64,000 nt of DNA from Curtobacterium sp. MCLR17_036 (GCF_003234445.2 NZ_CP126269.1:2356001-2420000), one strand, 5' to 3'. Positions 42,530-52,154 are shown, counted from the stretch's first letter. A program made the numbers and translations. The notes: generated by a model from the letters alone, not told the origin.

Positions 42530-43380
42530 TCCGGGTCGCGGTGCTGACGGTCACCTACAACACCGGCGAGACCATCCGGCCGTTCCTCGCGAGCGTCGCC
42601 GCGGCGTCGACGGATCCCGTCGCCGTCGTCATCGCGGACAACGGCTCGACCGACGTCGACGCGTTGCGCGCGATCGGCGAGTCCTACGGCGCCGTCGTGG
42701 TGTCCTCCGGCGGCAACCGCGGGTACGGCGGGGGCATCGACGCGGCGCTGAGCGCCCTCGACGACGTCCTGCCCGACGTGCAGCCCGAGTTCCTGCTCGT
42801 CACGAACCCCGACGTCGTGCTCGCCCCCGGTTCGATCGACGAGCTCGTCGCCGCCGCCGACCGGCTGCCGTCCGGCGGCTCGTTCGGCCCGCGGATCCTC
42901 GACGAGCAGGGCGAGACCTACCCGTCCGCGCGGCAGCTCCCCTCGCTCCGGACCGGCCTCGGCCACGCGGCGTTCTCGCGCTTCTGGCCCGCGAACCCCT
43001 GGAGCCAGCGCTACTGGTCCACCACCGAGGTCGTCGAGCGCGAGGCCGGCTGGCTCTCCGGCGCGTGCTTCCTCATCCGCACGTCGCTGTTCCGCGAGCT
43101 CGACGGCTTCGACGAGTCGTACTTCATGTACTTCGAGGACGTCGACCTCGGGCAGCGCGTCGGACGGTCCGGCCGGGCGAACGTCTACGTGCCCTCCGCC
43201 GTCGTCACCCACACCGGCGCACACTCGACGTCGTCGAACCGGCGCCGCATGGAGATCGAGCACCACCGCAGCGCGTACCGCTTCCTGTCGCGGAAGTACC
43301 GGTCGTGGTGGCTCTGGCCCCTGCGCGTCGCCCTGCACGCGGGCCTGTCGCTCCGCGCCCGCTGGGTGACGCGGAAGTAG
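42526..43380 (+). CDS. GT2 rhamnosyltransferase-like protein
   Basis: A 284-residue GT2 enzyme of the WbbL type (VAVLTVTYNTGETI; VIADNGSTDVDAL; SSGGNRGYGGGIDAAL; VTNPDVVLAPGS; GACFLIRTSLFRELDGFDESYFMYFEDVDLGQRV). WbbL-type enzymes add rhamnose from dTDP-rhamnose in lipid-linked intermediates. Since rmlABCD lie nearby, rhamnose is the likely donor. The GTG overlaps the GT4 stop (GTGA). It is the last gene of the ABC exporter operon. Confidence 0.92.
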   Translation: MIRVAVLTVTYNTGETIRPFLASVAAASTDPVAVVIADNGSTDVDALRAIGESYGAVVVSSGGNRGYGGGIDAALSALDDVLPDVQPEFLLVTNPDVVLAPGSIDELVAAADRLPSGGSFGPRILDEQGETYPSARQLPSLRTGLGHAAFSRFWPANPWSQRYWSTTEVVEREAGWLSGACFLIRTSLFRELDGFDESYFMYFEDVDLGQRVGRSGRANVYVPSAVVTHTGAHSTSSNRRRMEIEHHRSAYRFLSRKYRSWWLWPLRVALHAGLSLRARWVTRK

Positions 43381-43435
43381 CTCGGGGCCGCGGGGCAGCG
43401 TGGCCGCGGGGCCGCGCCGCTGACGCGAACGCGCG

Positions 43436-43499
43436 CCGCACAACCGAAGTGCGTCCGAACCGCGCGGTTGCGCGGCGCGAATGCACTTTGGTTGTGCGC
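43436..43499. terminator. Imperfect inverted repeat between convergent genes
   Basis: Arms near 43436-43454 and 43481-43499 pair over 19 positions (GCACAACC core, G-T wobbles inside) with a ~26-base loop. The element lies in the 195-base gap between the stops of the GT2 and the minus-strand gene at 43576, so a bidirectional terminator or REP-like element is likely. No gene is seen in the gap. Confidence 0.55.
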
Positions 43500-43575
43500 A
43501 GCGCGCGCACCCGCCGCGAGACGGCGGCCGCGCCGGCAGGCACCAGCGACAGCGACGCGCCGTCGCCGCGCGGCC

Positions 43576-45357
43576 CTACCGCCGCAGGCGGGCGCGCTCG
43601 GCGCGGGCGGCCTCGAGCAGCACCCGGGCCCGGGCGTCGAAGGAGTGCTCGGCGGCGACGTGCTCGGCGACCGCGGCCCGCTCGGCGGCGGTCGGCCAGG
43701 CGTGCGCCGGGTCGAGCAGGTCGGCGAGCTCCTCGCGCGAGCGTGCCACCGCCAGGGTCGGTACGTCGAGCACCTCGGCCAGCCCGGCCACCGGGTCCGT
43801 CACGACGACTCCCCCGGACGCCAACACGTCGAACACGCGGTTCGAGACGAAGCCCCCCGACGCCATGTCCGGCCAGTGGTCGTTCAGCACGAGACGCGCC
43901 GAGGCGTAGGCACGCGCGACCTCGGCACGCGACAACGACGGCTCGCCGAGCATCGTGGACGGCACGAGCGGCTCCCACCCCGGACCGTGCACCCGCAGGT
44001 CGGCACCGAGCGCCGCCGCGTCGGAGACCACCGGCCGAGCGGCCCCCCGCGTCGACCCGACGAACACCACGTGCCCGGCATCCGGACCCGCCGGGCCGAG
44101 CGCCCCCGGTCGGAACACCGCGGGATCGGTCGCCTGCAGCAGGGTGCGGACCGGCACGCCGGCGCGGGCAGCGGCCGCCGCCGCCCACACCGGCCCGGCC
44201 GCGAAGGCCGCGTCGAAGGACCGCAGCTCGGTGTCGGCGACGTCGTCGGGGTGGCTGATCACCCAGAGCAGGTTCACCGACGCCGGGTTCGGCGGCACCC
44301 GGTCGAGCCCGCGGACGACCAGGGTCACGTCGTCGGACGTGTCGTCGTCCCGCACGTGGGCGTCGCGCCGGTCGACACGGACCCGCTGCCCGAGCCGCTC
44401 GAGTGCCCCGGCGAGCTCGGCAGCGAAGTGCACGTCGCCCCAGCCGTCGCCCTCGGGTCCGGCGGGTGCGGCGATCTTCAGCGACCAGGCGAGTCGCTCC
44501 CCCGTGGCCGTCGTCCGTACGGCTGGTGACACCGGTCGCGCGCCCCACGGCGGCAGCGGCGGGCCCGCGACGACGTCCGCGCCCTCCGGTCCGCGGTCGC
44601 GCCACGCGCTGACGGCGTCGACCGTCGCGGCGTCGACCGTGCGGCCGGGTTCGACGGAGCGGGTCGCGTCGCCGACGACGCGCACCGGTCCACCGTGCAC
44701 GTCGGCGACCGCGCGGGTCCAGGCAGCCAGGGTGGTGCGTTCGTCCGGGAGGCCCGGGGCCGGCACCAGCGCCGCCCCCGGCACCGAGAGCACCGGTTGG
44801 TCCGCCGCGAACACGGTGTCGACGTCGGCGCGGTCGTCGGACCACGGCAGCGCCCCGGGGCGGAGGAGCCGGGCGCCCGACCGCACCGTGCCGTCCGGCA
44901 GCCGGACACGCGCCTGGGCGACGGTGCCGGCGGCGGCGAGGGCACGGAGCGTGGGGACGTCGACCTGCACCGACGAGTCGACGAGCACGAGGGTGCTGCC
45001 CACCCCGCCGGCGACGCCGGCGTCGATCGCCGCGCCGAGGCCGTCGACCGGGGTGCGACGCACCCAGGGCACACCGCGGCCGAACGGGGCGACCGGCGAG
45101 GCGTCGGCGACGTAGCTCACCGCGCGGACGTCGGCGGAGCGGCCGAACGCCCGGCGCGCGACGGCGACGAGCGGAGCGACCTCGGCGTGCCGGTCCGAGC
45201 GCGTGGTGACGAGCACCGTGACCTCGGCGGCGGACCGCGGCGCGGCGTCCTGCGACCCGGCCGCCCCGTCGACGTCAGCCGACGTCGGCGACGCGGGGCG
45301 GGCCTCCCGGCCGGAGGGGTCGCGACGGCGACCGAACCACCCGGTGCCCGACGCCAC
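43576..45357 (-). CDS. Glycosyltransferase with CgeB-like C-terminal domain
   Basis: A 593-residue protein. Residues ~45-270 are an Ala/Val-rich domain loosely resembling a GT2 fold (VTVLVTTRSDRHAEVAPL; LVLVDSSVQV) but without a clear DxD. Residues ~290-590 are GT-B-like (ERLAWSLKIAAPAGPEGDGWGDVHFAAELAGAL; LNDHWPDMASGGFVSNRVFDVLASGGVVVTD), as in CgeB/spore-coat type transferases. The GTG starts eight bases after the rmlA stop, so it belongs to the rmlC-rmlA operon. The sugar is unknown. Confidence 0.85.
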   Translation of the reverse strand: MASGTGWFGRRRDPSGREARPASPTSADVDGAAGSQDAAPRSAAEVTVLVTTRSDRHAEVAPLVAVARRAFGRSADVRAVSYVADASPVAPFGRGVPWVRRTPVDGLGAAIDAGVAGGVGSTLVLVDSSVQVDVPTLRALAAAGTVAQARVRLPDGTVRSGARLLRPGALPWSDDRADVDTVFAADQPVLSVPGAALVPAPGLPDERTTLAAWTRAVADVHGGPVRVVGDATRSVEPGRTVDAATVDAVSAWRDRGPEGADVVAGPPLPPWGARPVSPAVRTTATGERLAWSLKIAAPAGPEGDGWGDVHFAAELAGALERLGQRVRVDRRDAHVRDDDTSDDVTLVVRGLDRVPPNPASVNLLWVISHPDDVADTELRSFDAAFAAGPVWAAAAAARAGVPVRTLLQATDPAVFRPGALGPAGPDAGHVVFVGSTRGAARPVVSDAAALGADLRVHGPGWEPLVPSTMLGEPSLSRAEVARAYASARLVLNDHWPDMASGGFVSNRVFDVLASGGVVVTDPVAGLAEVLDVPTLAVARSREELADLLDPAHAWPTAAERAAVAEHVAAEHSFDARARVLLEAARAERARLRR

Positions 45358-45365
45358 GACGGTGA

Positions 45366-46229
45366 CTACGCGCCGAGCAGTCGCTGGAGGTAGACGCCGT
45401 AGCCGCCCTTGACGAGCGGCGCGGCGAGCTCGGCGAGCTGTGCGTCGTCGATCCAGCCGTTGCGCCAGGCGATCTCCTCGATGCAGCCGATCTTGAAGCC
45501 CTGCCGGTCCTCGATGACCTTCACGTACTCCGAGGCCTGCATCATCGACTCGAACGTGCCGGTGTCGAGCCAGGCGGTGCCGCGGTCGAGGACCTGGACG
45601 CCGAGCTCGCCGGCCTCGAGGTAGCGCTCGTTGACGGTCGAGATCTCGAGTTCACCACGGGCGCTCGGCTCGATCGTCTTCGCGATCTCGATGACCTTGT
45701 TGTCGTAGAAGTACAGGCCGGGGACGGCGTAGTTCGACTTCGGCTCGGCGGGCTTCTCCTCGATGGAGACCGCGGTGAAGTCGTCGTCGAACTCGACGAC
45801 GCCGTACGCCTTCGGGTCGGCCACGTGGTACGCGAAGATCGTCGCGCCCTGCACGTCGGTGTTCTTCCGCAGGTTGGTGCCGAGGCCGGTGCCGTGGAAG
45901 ATGTTGTCGCCGAGGACGAGTGCGACGCTGTCGTCGCCGATGAAGTCCTCACCGATGACGAAGGCCTGTGCCAGGCCGTCCGGCGAGGGCTGCACGGCGT
46001 ACTGGATCGCCATGCCGAGCGCGGAGCCGTCGCCGAGCAGCGCCTTGAACTGCTCGTTGTACTCCGGGGTCGTGATGACGAGGACCTCGCGGATGCCCGC
46101 CATCATGAGCGTCGACAGCGGGTAGTAGACCATCGGCTTGTCGTAGATCGGCATGAGCTGCTTGCTGATGCCCTTGGTGATCGGCCAGAGGCGCGTGCCG
46201 GAACCGCCGGCGAGGATGATGCCCTTCAT
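45366..46229 (-). CDS. rmlA: Glucose-1-phosphate thymidylyltransferase
   Basis: A 287-residue enzyme making dTDP-glucose from glucose-1-phosphate and dTTP, the first step to dTDP-rhamnose. It has the nucleotide-binding motif [17 protein letters not shown] at 8-24, [23 protein letters not shown] and [20 protein letters not shown]. Length is normal. AAGGGAAA precedes the ATG. It lies nine bases after rmlC. Confidence 0.97.
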   Translation of the reverse strand: MKGIILAGGSGTRLWPITKGISKQLMPIYDKPMVYYPLSTLMMAGIREVLVITTPEYNEQFKALLGDGSALGMAIQYAVQPSPDGLAQAFVIGEDFIGDDSVALVLGDNIFHGTGLGTNLRKNTDVQGATIFAYHVADPKAYGVVEFDDDFTAVSIEEKPAEPKSNYAVPGLYFYDNKVIEIAKTIEPSARGELEISTVNERYLEAGELGVQVLDRGTAWLDTGTFESMMQASEYVKVIEDRQGFKIGCIEEIAWRNGWIDDAQLAELAAPLVKGGYGVYLQRLLGA

Positions 46230-46238
46230 CGCTTTCCC

Positions 46239-46847
46239 TTACTTCTTCGTCCGGAGCGACTCGGTGTACGCGATGCACTCCTCGTAGGTCGGCAGCAGGC
46301 CCTGGGCCGCGGCCTCCTCGAGGGTCGGCGCGGTCGTGTCCTTCTCGGAGAGCACCGGCTCGCCGATGCCGTCCGGCAGTTCCAGCCCGACCGTCGGGTC
46401 GAGGATGGTGATCCCCTTCTCGCGCTGCGGGTCGTAGTGCGCGCTGACCAGGTAGTTCACGGTCGACCGGTCCTCGAGCGCGACGATCGCGTGGCCGAGC
46501 CCCTCGGACAGGTAGACGGCCTTGCGGTCGACGTCGTCGATCCGGACCGAGTCCCACTGGCCGAAGGTCGGCGACCCGACGCGGATGTCGACGATGTAGT
46601 CGATGAACGCCCCGCGGACCGCGGTGACGTACTTCGCCTGGCTCGGGGCGACGAGGGCGTAGTGGATCCCCCGCGCGACGCCGGCCGACGAGATCGACAT
46701 GTTCACCTGGCGGAGGTCCAGCGGGTGGCCGACCGTGTCTTCGACGACGTCGGCCCGGTACGCCTCGAGGAACGCTCCTCGTGCGTCGCCGTGCTGGACG
46801 GGCGTGAACTCCCACGCGCCGGGGATCTTCAGTTCGCGGATCTGCAC
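46239..46847 (-). CDS. rmlC: dTDP-4-dehydrorhamnose 3,5-epimerase
   Basis: A 202-residue cupin enzyme, the third step of dTDP-rhamnose synthesis. Motifs are GAFLEAYRAD, RQVNMSISSAGVARGIHYA (catalytic His region), KYVTAVRGAFIDYIVDIRVGSPTFGQWDSV and YLSEGLGHAIVAL. The GTG start lies six bases after a TAGGCT -10 box, so the rmlCA transcript is probably leaderless. The C-terminal ~30 residues (PTYEECIAYTESLRTKK) are usual in actinobacterial RmlC. Confidence 0.95.
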   Translation of the reverse strand: MQIRELKIPGAWEFTPVQHGDARGAFLEAYRADVVEDTVGHPLDLRQVNMSISSAGVARGIHYALVAPSQAKYVTAVRGAFIDYIVDIRVGSPTFGQWDSVRIDDVDRKAVYLSEGLGHAIVALEDRSTVNYLVSAHYDPQREKGITILDPTVGLELPDGIGEPVLSEKDTTAPTLEEAAAQGLLPTYEECIAYTESLRTKK

Positions 46848-46853
46848 CGGGGA

Positions 46854-46884
46854 AGCCTAGCAAGGGTGGCGGATCGCATAGGCT
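46854..46884. promoter_or_regulatory. Divergent -10 boxes of rmlC and GT2 gene
   Basis: On the minus strand TAGGCT (46854-46859) lies six bases before the rmlC GTG. On the plus strand TAGGCT (46879-46884) faces the GT2 gene starting at 46948. The two boxes are only 19 bases apart, so the two transcripts may compete for polymerase. Confidence 0.5.
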
Positions 46885-46947
46885 GTCCTGGTTCTGTGCC
46901 CTGCGCCCTGCGCACTGCGACGCCCCGAAACGAGACCGAGCGAGCCT

Positions 46948-47889
46948 GTGAAGCTATTCGTCCAGATCCCCTGCCTCAACGAGGAGAACACCCTCGCCAG
47001 CGTCATCGACTCCATCCCGACGGAGATCGACGGCATCGACGAGATCGAGATCCTGGTGATCAACGACGGCAGCACGGACCGCACCGTCGAGGTCGCGAAG
47101 GAGCACGGCGTCAAGCACTTCGTGCACCACACCACGAACATGGGCCTCGCCCGTTCGTTCCGTGACGGGGTCGACTACGCCCTGCTGCACGGCGCGGACA
47201 TCGTCGTGAACACCGACGGCGACAACCAGTACCCGCAGGCACAGATCGCCGAGCTCGTGCAGCCGATCCTCCGCAAGGAGGCCGAGATCGTCATCGGCGA
47301 CCGCCAGACGCGCACGATCGAGCACTTCTCCGGCTTCAAGAAGCTCATGCAGCGCTTCGGGTCCTGGGTGGCCAGCCGCGCGGCCGGTCTCGACCTGCCG
47401 GACGCGGCGAGCGGGTTCCGCGCGTACTCGAAGTACTCGCTCATCCGCCTCAACATCGTGACGCGCTTCAGCTACTGCATGGAGACCATCGTGCAGGCCG
47501 GCTACAAGCGCCTGGCGATCGCGTCGGTGCCGATCACGACGAACCCGAAGACGCGCGAGTCCCGCCTCTTCAGCAACATCTTCCAGCACATGTTCGAGTC
47601 CGGGTCGGCGATCGCCCGCGTCTACCTGATGTACCGGCCGATGGCGCTCTTCGCCTGGGTGAGCGTGGTGCTCGGCGCCCTGGGGCTCTGGCCGCTCATC
47701 CGGTACCTCGTGCTGCTCGCGATGAACACCGGCGGCAACCACCTGCAGTCGATCATCCTCGGGGTGGTCCTGCTCATCACGGCGTTGCTCTCGATCGTCA
47801 TCGGCGTCGTGGCCGACCTCACGCGCCTGAACCGCACGCTGGCCGAGGAGCAGCTCGACCTGCAGAAACTGCAGCGGTATGGCGACTGA
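46948..47889 (+). CDS. Membrane-anchored GT2 glycosyltransferase
   Basis: A 313-residue protein of the DPM/GtrB-like type. Its GT2 domain (VQIPCLNEENTLASVIDSIP; VINDGSTDRTVEVA; VNTDGDNQYPQAQI with the DxD; GDRQTRTIEHFSGFKK) is followed by two transmembrane helices (MALFAWVSVVLGALGLWPLI; SIILGVVLLITALLSIVIGVV). Such enzymes load a sugar onto polyprenyl phosphate for use outside, fitting the downstream DUF2142 proteins. The GTG start is the first in frame. The stop lies inside the next gene's start region. Confidence 0.92.
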   Translation: MKLFVQIPCLNEENTLASVIDSIPTEIDGIDEIEILVINDGSTDRTVEVAKEHGVKHFVHHTTNMGLARSFRDGVDYALLHGADIVVNTDGDNQYPQAQIAELVQPILRKEAEIVIGDRQTRTIEHFSGFKKLMQRFGSWVASRAAGLDLPDAASGFRAYSKYSLIRLNIVTRFSYCMETIVQAGYKRLAIASVPITTNPKTRESRLFSNIFQHMFESGSAIARVYLMYRPMALFAWVSVVLGALGLWPLIRYLVLLAMNTGGNHLQSIILGVVLLITALLSIVIGVVADLTRLNRTLAEEQLDLQKLQRYGD

Positions 47890-49444
47890 CATGACTCCGG
47901 TCGTGTCCGGGACGGGTGTGGGGCGCCCCTCCGTCGGACGCGCCGAGCGTGTCGTCGTCATCGCCCTGACGATCGCCTTCGCCGCGGTGCTCGCGGTCTG
48001 GGCGGTCGTCACCACGACGTACAAGGCGCCGGACGAGCCGACCCACGTGGACGCGGTGCTCCACGTGGCGATCGGCACGGACTGGGCCGACCCCGGCGAG
48101 CTGCACTACCTCGCCGCCACGAACGCCTCGCTCGACGCGAACCTGCGCGAACCGGCGTCGCAGCACCAGACCTGGGGCGAGCTGCTCCGCGAGCACCCGG
48201 GGACCGCGCCGACGAGCATCGACCAGATGTCGCAGCACCCGCCGACGTACTACGCACTGGCCGCCGGCGTCCTGCACCTGGTGCACTTCGAGGACCTCCG
48301 CTGGGACCTGGCGGTGCTGGTGCTCCGCCTCTTCGACGCCCTGCTCGTCCTGCCGCTGCCGTTCCTCGCCTGGGCGACCGTCCGACGGCTGACCCGGTCG
48401 CCCCGCGCCGCCCTGGTCGCCGGTGCGGTGATCGTCGGCGTGCCGGAGATCGCGGCCATCGGCGCCTCGGTCACGAACGACGCGCTCATGCTGCCGCTCG
48501 CCGGTGCCCTGGTGTACTTCGTCGTCCGGCTGCTGACCGGCGACCTGCGCGTGCGCACCACGATCTGGATCGCGCTGTTCCTCGGCGCGATGCTGCTGGT
48601 GAAGGGCACCGCGCTGCCCGCGATCCCGTTCGTGGCGATCGCCGTGATGGCCGCTGGCTGCACCCGCGCCACCGTGTGGCGGAACGTGCTCCGGACGCTG
48701 TGGACGCTCGGCCTCGCCGCCGTCGTCGGCGCGTGGTGGTGGCTGCGCAACCTGCTCGTGTTCCACCAGGTCCAGCCCGACGGCCTGGCGCCGTACGCCC
48801 GGCCGCCGAAGCCGTTCCCCGAGGGCACCGGGGCGAGCCCGGAGATCTTCCTGCGCGACTACTGGAACGGGGTGAGCCGGACGTTCTGGGGCAGCGTCGG
48901 CGGCCTCACGCAGTTCCAGCTGGCGCAGTTCGTCATCGACGGGCTGACCGTCGTGTGCCTGGCCGGCATCGTGATCTGGGCGTTCCGACGCGGTGCGCTG
49001 CTGCGTCCGGCCGTCGTGCTGGCGTCGTACCCGGTGGTGCTCATCGCCCTGCACATGCAGAGCGGGTGGGGCGGCTACCTGCGGAACACCATCGTCGCCG
49101 GGACCCAGGGGCGCTACTACTACCCGACGCTGCTCGCCCTCGTCGCACTGAGCGCCCTGGCGTGGCGGCGGGTCACCGTCACCGCGGCCGGCCGGACCCG
49201 CCTGGCCGTGGGGATCGCCGTCGCCGCGATGGCCCTCGGCCTGTACGGCGTGGTCTACGCGCTCCGGGCCTTCGGCCAGGACGCCGCGTTCTGGATCGAC
49301 GACGCCGTCGTCCGCTCCTTCGACCGCACCGGGACGCTCGCGGCCGGCGGCGCCTTCACCCTGGCGACGGTTGCCGCAGCCGCCCTCGTCGCGACGGCCG
49401 TGCTGCTCGTGCGGTTCCTGCGCCGACCGGAGGTGCAGGCATGA
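47879..49444 (+). CDS. DUF2142 family membrane protein
   Basis: A 521-residue polytopic protein with about 10-12 transmembrane helices. The first external loop YKAPDEPTHVDAVLH carries the acidic signature seen in DUF2142 and GT-C enzymes, and MSQHPPTYYALAAG follows. DUF2142 proteins are probable glycosyltransferases that use polyprenyl-phosphate sugars outside the membrane; the role is inferred. The gene overlaps the upstream GT2 gene by 11 bases and the next DUF2142 gene by four. Confidence 0.9.
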   Translation: MATDMTPVVSGTGVGRPSVGRAERVVVIALTIAFAAVLAVWAVVTTTYKAPDEPTHVDAVLHVAIGTDWADPGELHYLAATNASLDANLREPASQHQTWGELLREHPGTAPTSIDQMSQHPPTYYALAAGVLHLVHFEDLRWDLAVLVLRLFDALLVLPLPFLAWATVRRLTRSPRAALVAGAVIVGVPEIAAIGASVTNDALMLPLAGALVYFVVRLLTGDLRVRTTIWIALFLGAMLLVKGTALPAIPFVAIAVMAAGCTRATVWRNVLRTLWTLGLAAVVGAWWWLRNLLVFHQVQPDGLAPYARPPKPFPEGTGASPEIFLRDYWNGVSRTFWGSVGGLTQFQLAQFVIDGLTVVCLAGIVIWAFRRGALLRPAVVLASYPVVLIALHMQSGWGGYLRNTIVAGTQGRYYYPTLLALVALSALAWRRVTVTAAGRTRLAVGIAVAAMALGLYGVVYALRAFGQDAAFWIDDAVVRSFDRTGTLAAGGAFTLATVAAAALVATAVLLVRFLRRPEVQA

Positions 49445-51171
49445 GCCCCCGCCGCAGCACCTGGCTCCTGCTCGGCACCCTGACGCTTGCCTGGTTCGCG
49501 TTCCTGCTGACCTTCGCCCTCGTCACCCCGGTGCTCGGTGCCCCGGACGAGCCCGCGCACGTCGACGCGGCCTTCCGGCTCGCACTCGGGCTCGGCTGGC
49601 CGCACCCGGGCGAGATGCACTACCTCGCCGCGATCCGCCAGGTCGTCGAGCAGCCCGTCCCCGCGGTCGACCGGCTCTCCGTCGACGCCCTGCTCGCGGC
49701 GACGCCCGGCGACTCCCCCGCGGTCGACCCGATGTCCCAGAACCCGCCGACGTACTGGCTCGTGGCCGCAGGCGTCCTGCGGGTCGTGCGCTTCGGAGCG
49801 CTCGACTGGGGCCACGCGGTGCTCGTCCTGCGCCTGTTCGACGTCGTCCTGGTGACCGCGCTGCCGGTGCTCGTCTGGGCGACCGTCCGGCGGGTGACCC
49901 GTTCACCGCGGACCGCGCTCGTCGCACCGCTGGTGCTCTTCGCCGTGCCGCAGCTCGCCCAGGTGACGTCGGGGGTCACGGTCTGGGCGCCGATGGTGCT
50001 GCTCGGCGCCGTGCTCGTCTGGCTCGTCACCCGCGTGCTCACCGGCGACCGCTCCTGGTGGACCACCGCGGGGCTCGCCGTCGCCGTGACCGGGCTCGCG
50101 TCGCTCAACGCGCTCGGCCTGCTCGCGGTGCCGTTCGCCGCGGCCGTGCTGCTGCTGACCCCCGGCCGCCCCGTCGTGCGACGTGTCCTGCACGCCGCCG
50201 TCGTGGTCGTCGCCGCCGCGGCGGTGTCCGGCTGGTGGTGGGTCCGCACGGTGCTCGTGAGCGGTACCCCGGTGCCGGACGCCCTGCGCGGCGTCACCGA
50301 GGTGCAGCCCTACGGCCCCGGTGGGGTGAACCCCGGGGCGTTCGCCGGCCGGCAGTGGGACGGGCTCACCACCACGTTCTTCGGGTCGTTCGGCGCGAAC
50401 CAGTGGCCGCTGCCAGCCGCCCTGCTCGACGTGCTCGCGATCGGTGCGCTCACCGTCCTCGCGTGGTCGACGGCTCGGCGCACCGCCACCCGGCGCGTCA
50501 CGACCGTCGTGCTCGTCTGGCCCGTGCTCGTCCTCGTCGCCACGCTCGCCTACAACTGGCGGAACTACCTCGGCACCCACCTGGGCAACGGCCAGCAGGG
50601 CCGGTTCCTGTTCGTCGCGATCGTCGCGCTCGTGCTCGGCCAGGTCGTCGCCTGGCACGCCCTCGTCGTGCGCCCCGAGCTGCGCCGCCGGCTCGCTCGC
50701 GGCGGTGCCGTGGCGGCGTACGCGATCGGCCTGTACGGCATCGGCGTCTGCTACCGCGGCGCATGGGAGGCCAGCCAGTTCCGGATCAGCCGCGCCGGGG
50801 CCTCGGCCTTCGCCGGCGGCTCCGTCGCCGGGCCGTACACGGCAGCGCTGGCGTGCGCGTTGTTCGTGGCCGCCGCCCTCGTCAGCACCGTCCTGCTCTG
50901 GCGCGCGACGGGCACCGCGGCGAGCACCGCCACCGGCACCGCCGCGGGCACCCCGACCGACCCGACGCGCACCGCGACCGACCAGACGCGCACCCCGACC
51001 GCTCCGACGCGCGCCCCGACCGACGAGACGCCGGGGCCGGGCACGCCCCGAGCCCGTGCCGACGGCGTGCCCGGCACCGACCGCGCCGCGGCTCCCGCCC
51101 GGCCCACGACCGACTCCCCGCTAGAATCGCGGCCGACCGTCGCACCGACCACAAGGAATGAGCACCCGTGA
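49441..51171 (+). CDS. DUF2142 family membrane protein with Thr/Pro-rich tail
   Basis: A 576-residue paralogue of the preceding gene product, sharing VLGAPDEPAHVDAAF, MSQNPPTYWLVAAG and the later QGRFLFVAIVALVLG segment, with about 10-12 helices. The last ~100 residues are a low-complexity Thr, Pro, Ala and Asp tail with TPTDPTRT-like units, probably disordered. ATGA overlap upstream and GTGA overlap with rmlB downstream show a tightly packed operon. The tail also hides an internal -10 box for rmlB. Confidence 0.9.
   Translation: MSPRRSTWLLLGTLTLAWFAFLLTFALVTPVLGAPDEPAHVDAAFRLALGLGWPHPGEMHYLAAIRQVVEQPVPAVDRLSVDALLAATPGDSPAVDPMSQNPPTYWLVAAGVLRVVRFGALDWGHAVLVLRLFDVVLVTALPVLVWATVRRVTRSPRTALVAPLVLFAVPQLAQVTSGVTVWAPMVLLGAVLVWLVTRVLTGDRSWWTTAGLAVAVTGLASLNALGLLAVPFAAAVLLLTPGRPVVRRVLHAAVVVVAAAAVSGWWWVRTVLVSGTPVPDALRGVTEVQPYGPGGVNPGAFAGRQWDGLTTTFFGSFGANQWPLPAALLDVLAIGALTVLAWSTARRTATRRVTTVVLVWPVLVLVATLAYNWRNYLGTHLGNGQQGRFLFVAIVALVLGQVVAWHALVVRPELRRRLARGGAVAAYAIGLYGIGVCYRGAWEASQFRISRAGASAFAGGSVAGPYTAALACALFVAAALVSTVLLWRATGTAASTATGTAAGTPTDPTRTATDQTRTPTAPTRAPTDETPGPGTPRARADGVPGTDRAAAPARPTTDSPLESRPTVAPTTRNEHP
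51122..51127 (+). promoter_or_regulatory. Internal -10 box for rmlB-rmlD
   Basis: TAGAAT inside the 3' end of the DUF2142 gene, about 40 bases before the rmlB GTG. AAGGA lies between it and the start codon. An extra promoter here would allow rmlBD expression apart from the membrane proteins. Confidence 0.4.
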
Positions 51172-52154
51172 AGATCCTCGTCACCGGAGGAGCCGGCTTC
51201 ATCGGCTCGAACTTCGTCCGCCGCACGCTGGAGGACGCGTACCCCGGCCTCGAGGGCGCCGAGGTCGTCGTCTACGACGCACTGACGTACTCGGGCAACG
51301 AGGCGAACCTCGCCCCGGTCGCCGACTCCCCCCGCTACACCTTCGTGCACGGTGACATCCGCGACGCCGCGAAGCTCGACGAGGTCGTCCCCGGCGTCGA
51401 CGCCATCGTGCACTTCGCCGCCGAGTCCCACGTCGACCGCTCGGTCCGCGACTCCGGCATCTTCGTCGAGACGAACGTCGTCGGCACCCAGCGCCTGCTC
51501 GACGCCGCGCTCCGGCACGGCACCGAGCGCTTCGTGCACGTCTCCACCGACGAGGTCTACGGCTCGATCAGCGAGGGCTCGTGGGACGAGGAGCGCCCGC
51601 TCGAGCCGAACTCGCCGTACTCGGCGTCGAAGGCCGGCAGCGACCTGCTCGCCCGCAGCTACCACCGCACGCACGGGCTGAACCTCTCGATCACGCGCTG
51701 CTCGAACAACTACGGGCCGTACCACTTCCCCGAGAAGGTCATCCCCCTCTTCGTCACGAACCTCATCGATGACAAGAAGGTGCCGCTCTACGGCGAGGGC
51801 AACAACGTCCGCGACTGGCTGCACGTCGACGACCACACCCGCGGCATCGCGATGGTCCTGACCCGCGGCCGCGCCGGCGAGGTCTACAACATCGGCGGCG
51901 GCACCGAGCTCACCAACAAGGAGCTCACGCAGCTGCTGCTCGACGCCACCGGGAAGGACTGGTCGTCCGTCGAGCGCGTCGCCGACCGCCTCGGCCACGA
52001 CCTGCGCTACTCGGTCGACATCTCGAAGATCCAGGCCGAGCTCGGCTACGAGCCGCAGGTGCCGTTCGAGCAGGGCCTGGCCGACGTCGTGCAGTGGTAC
52101 CGCGACAACCGCGCCTGGTGGGAGCCGCTCAAGGAACGCGCGGCGATCGCGTGA
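51168..52154 (+). CDS. rmlB: dTDP-glucose 4,6-dehydratase
   Basis: A 328-residue NAD-dependent dehydratase, the second step of dTDP-rhamnose synthesis. It shows TGGAGFIGSNFVR, HFAAESHVDRSV, STDEVYGSI, YSASKAGSDLL (YxxxK), RCSNNYGPYHFPEKVIPLF and RDWLHVDDH. The GTG overlaps the DUF2142 stop and has AAGGA upstream. It is coupled to rmlD by a GTGA overlap. Confidence 0.97.
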   Translation: MKILVTGGAGFIGSNFVRRTLEDAYPGLEGAEVVVYDALTYSGNEANLAPVADSPRYTFVHGDIRDAAKLDEVVPGVDAIVHFAAESHVDRSVRDSGIFVETNVVGTQRLLDAALRHGTERFVHVSTDEVYGSISEGSWDEERPLEPNSPYSASKAGSDLLARSYHRTHGLNLSITRCSNNYGPYHFPEKVIPLFVTNLIDDKKVPLYGEGNNVRDWLHVDDHTRGIAMVLTRGRAGEVYNIGGGTELTNKELTQLLLDATGKDWSSVERVADRLGHDLRYSVDISKIQAELGYEPQVPFEQGLADVVQWYRDNRAWWEPLKERAAIA

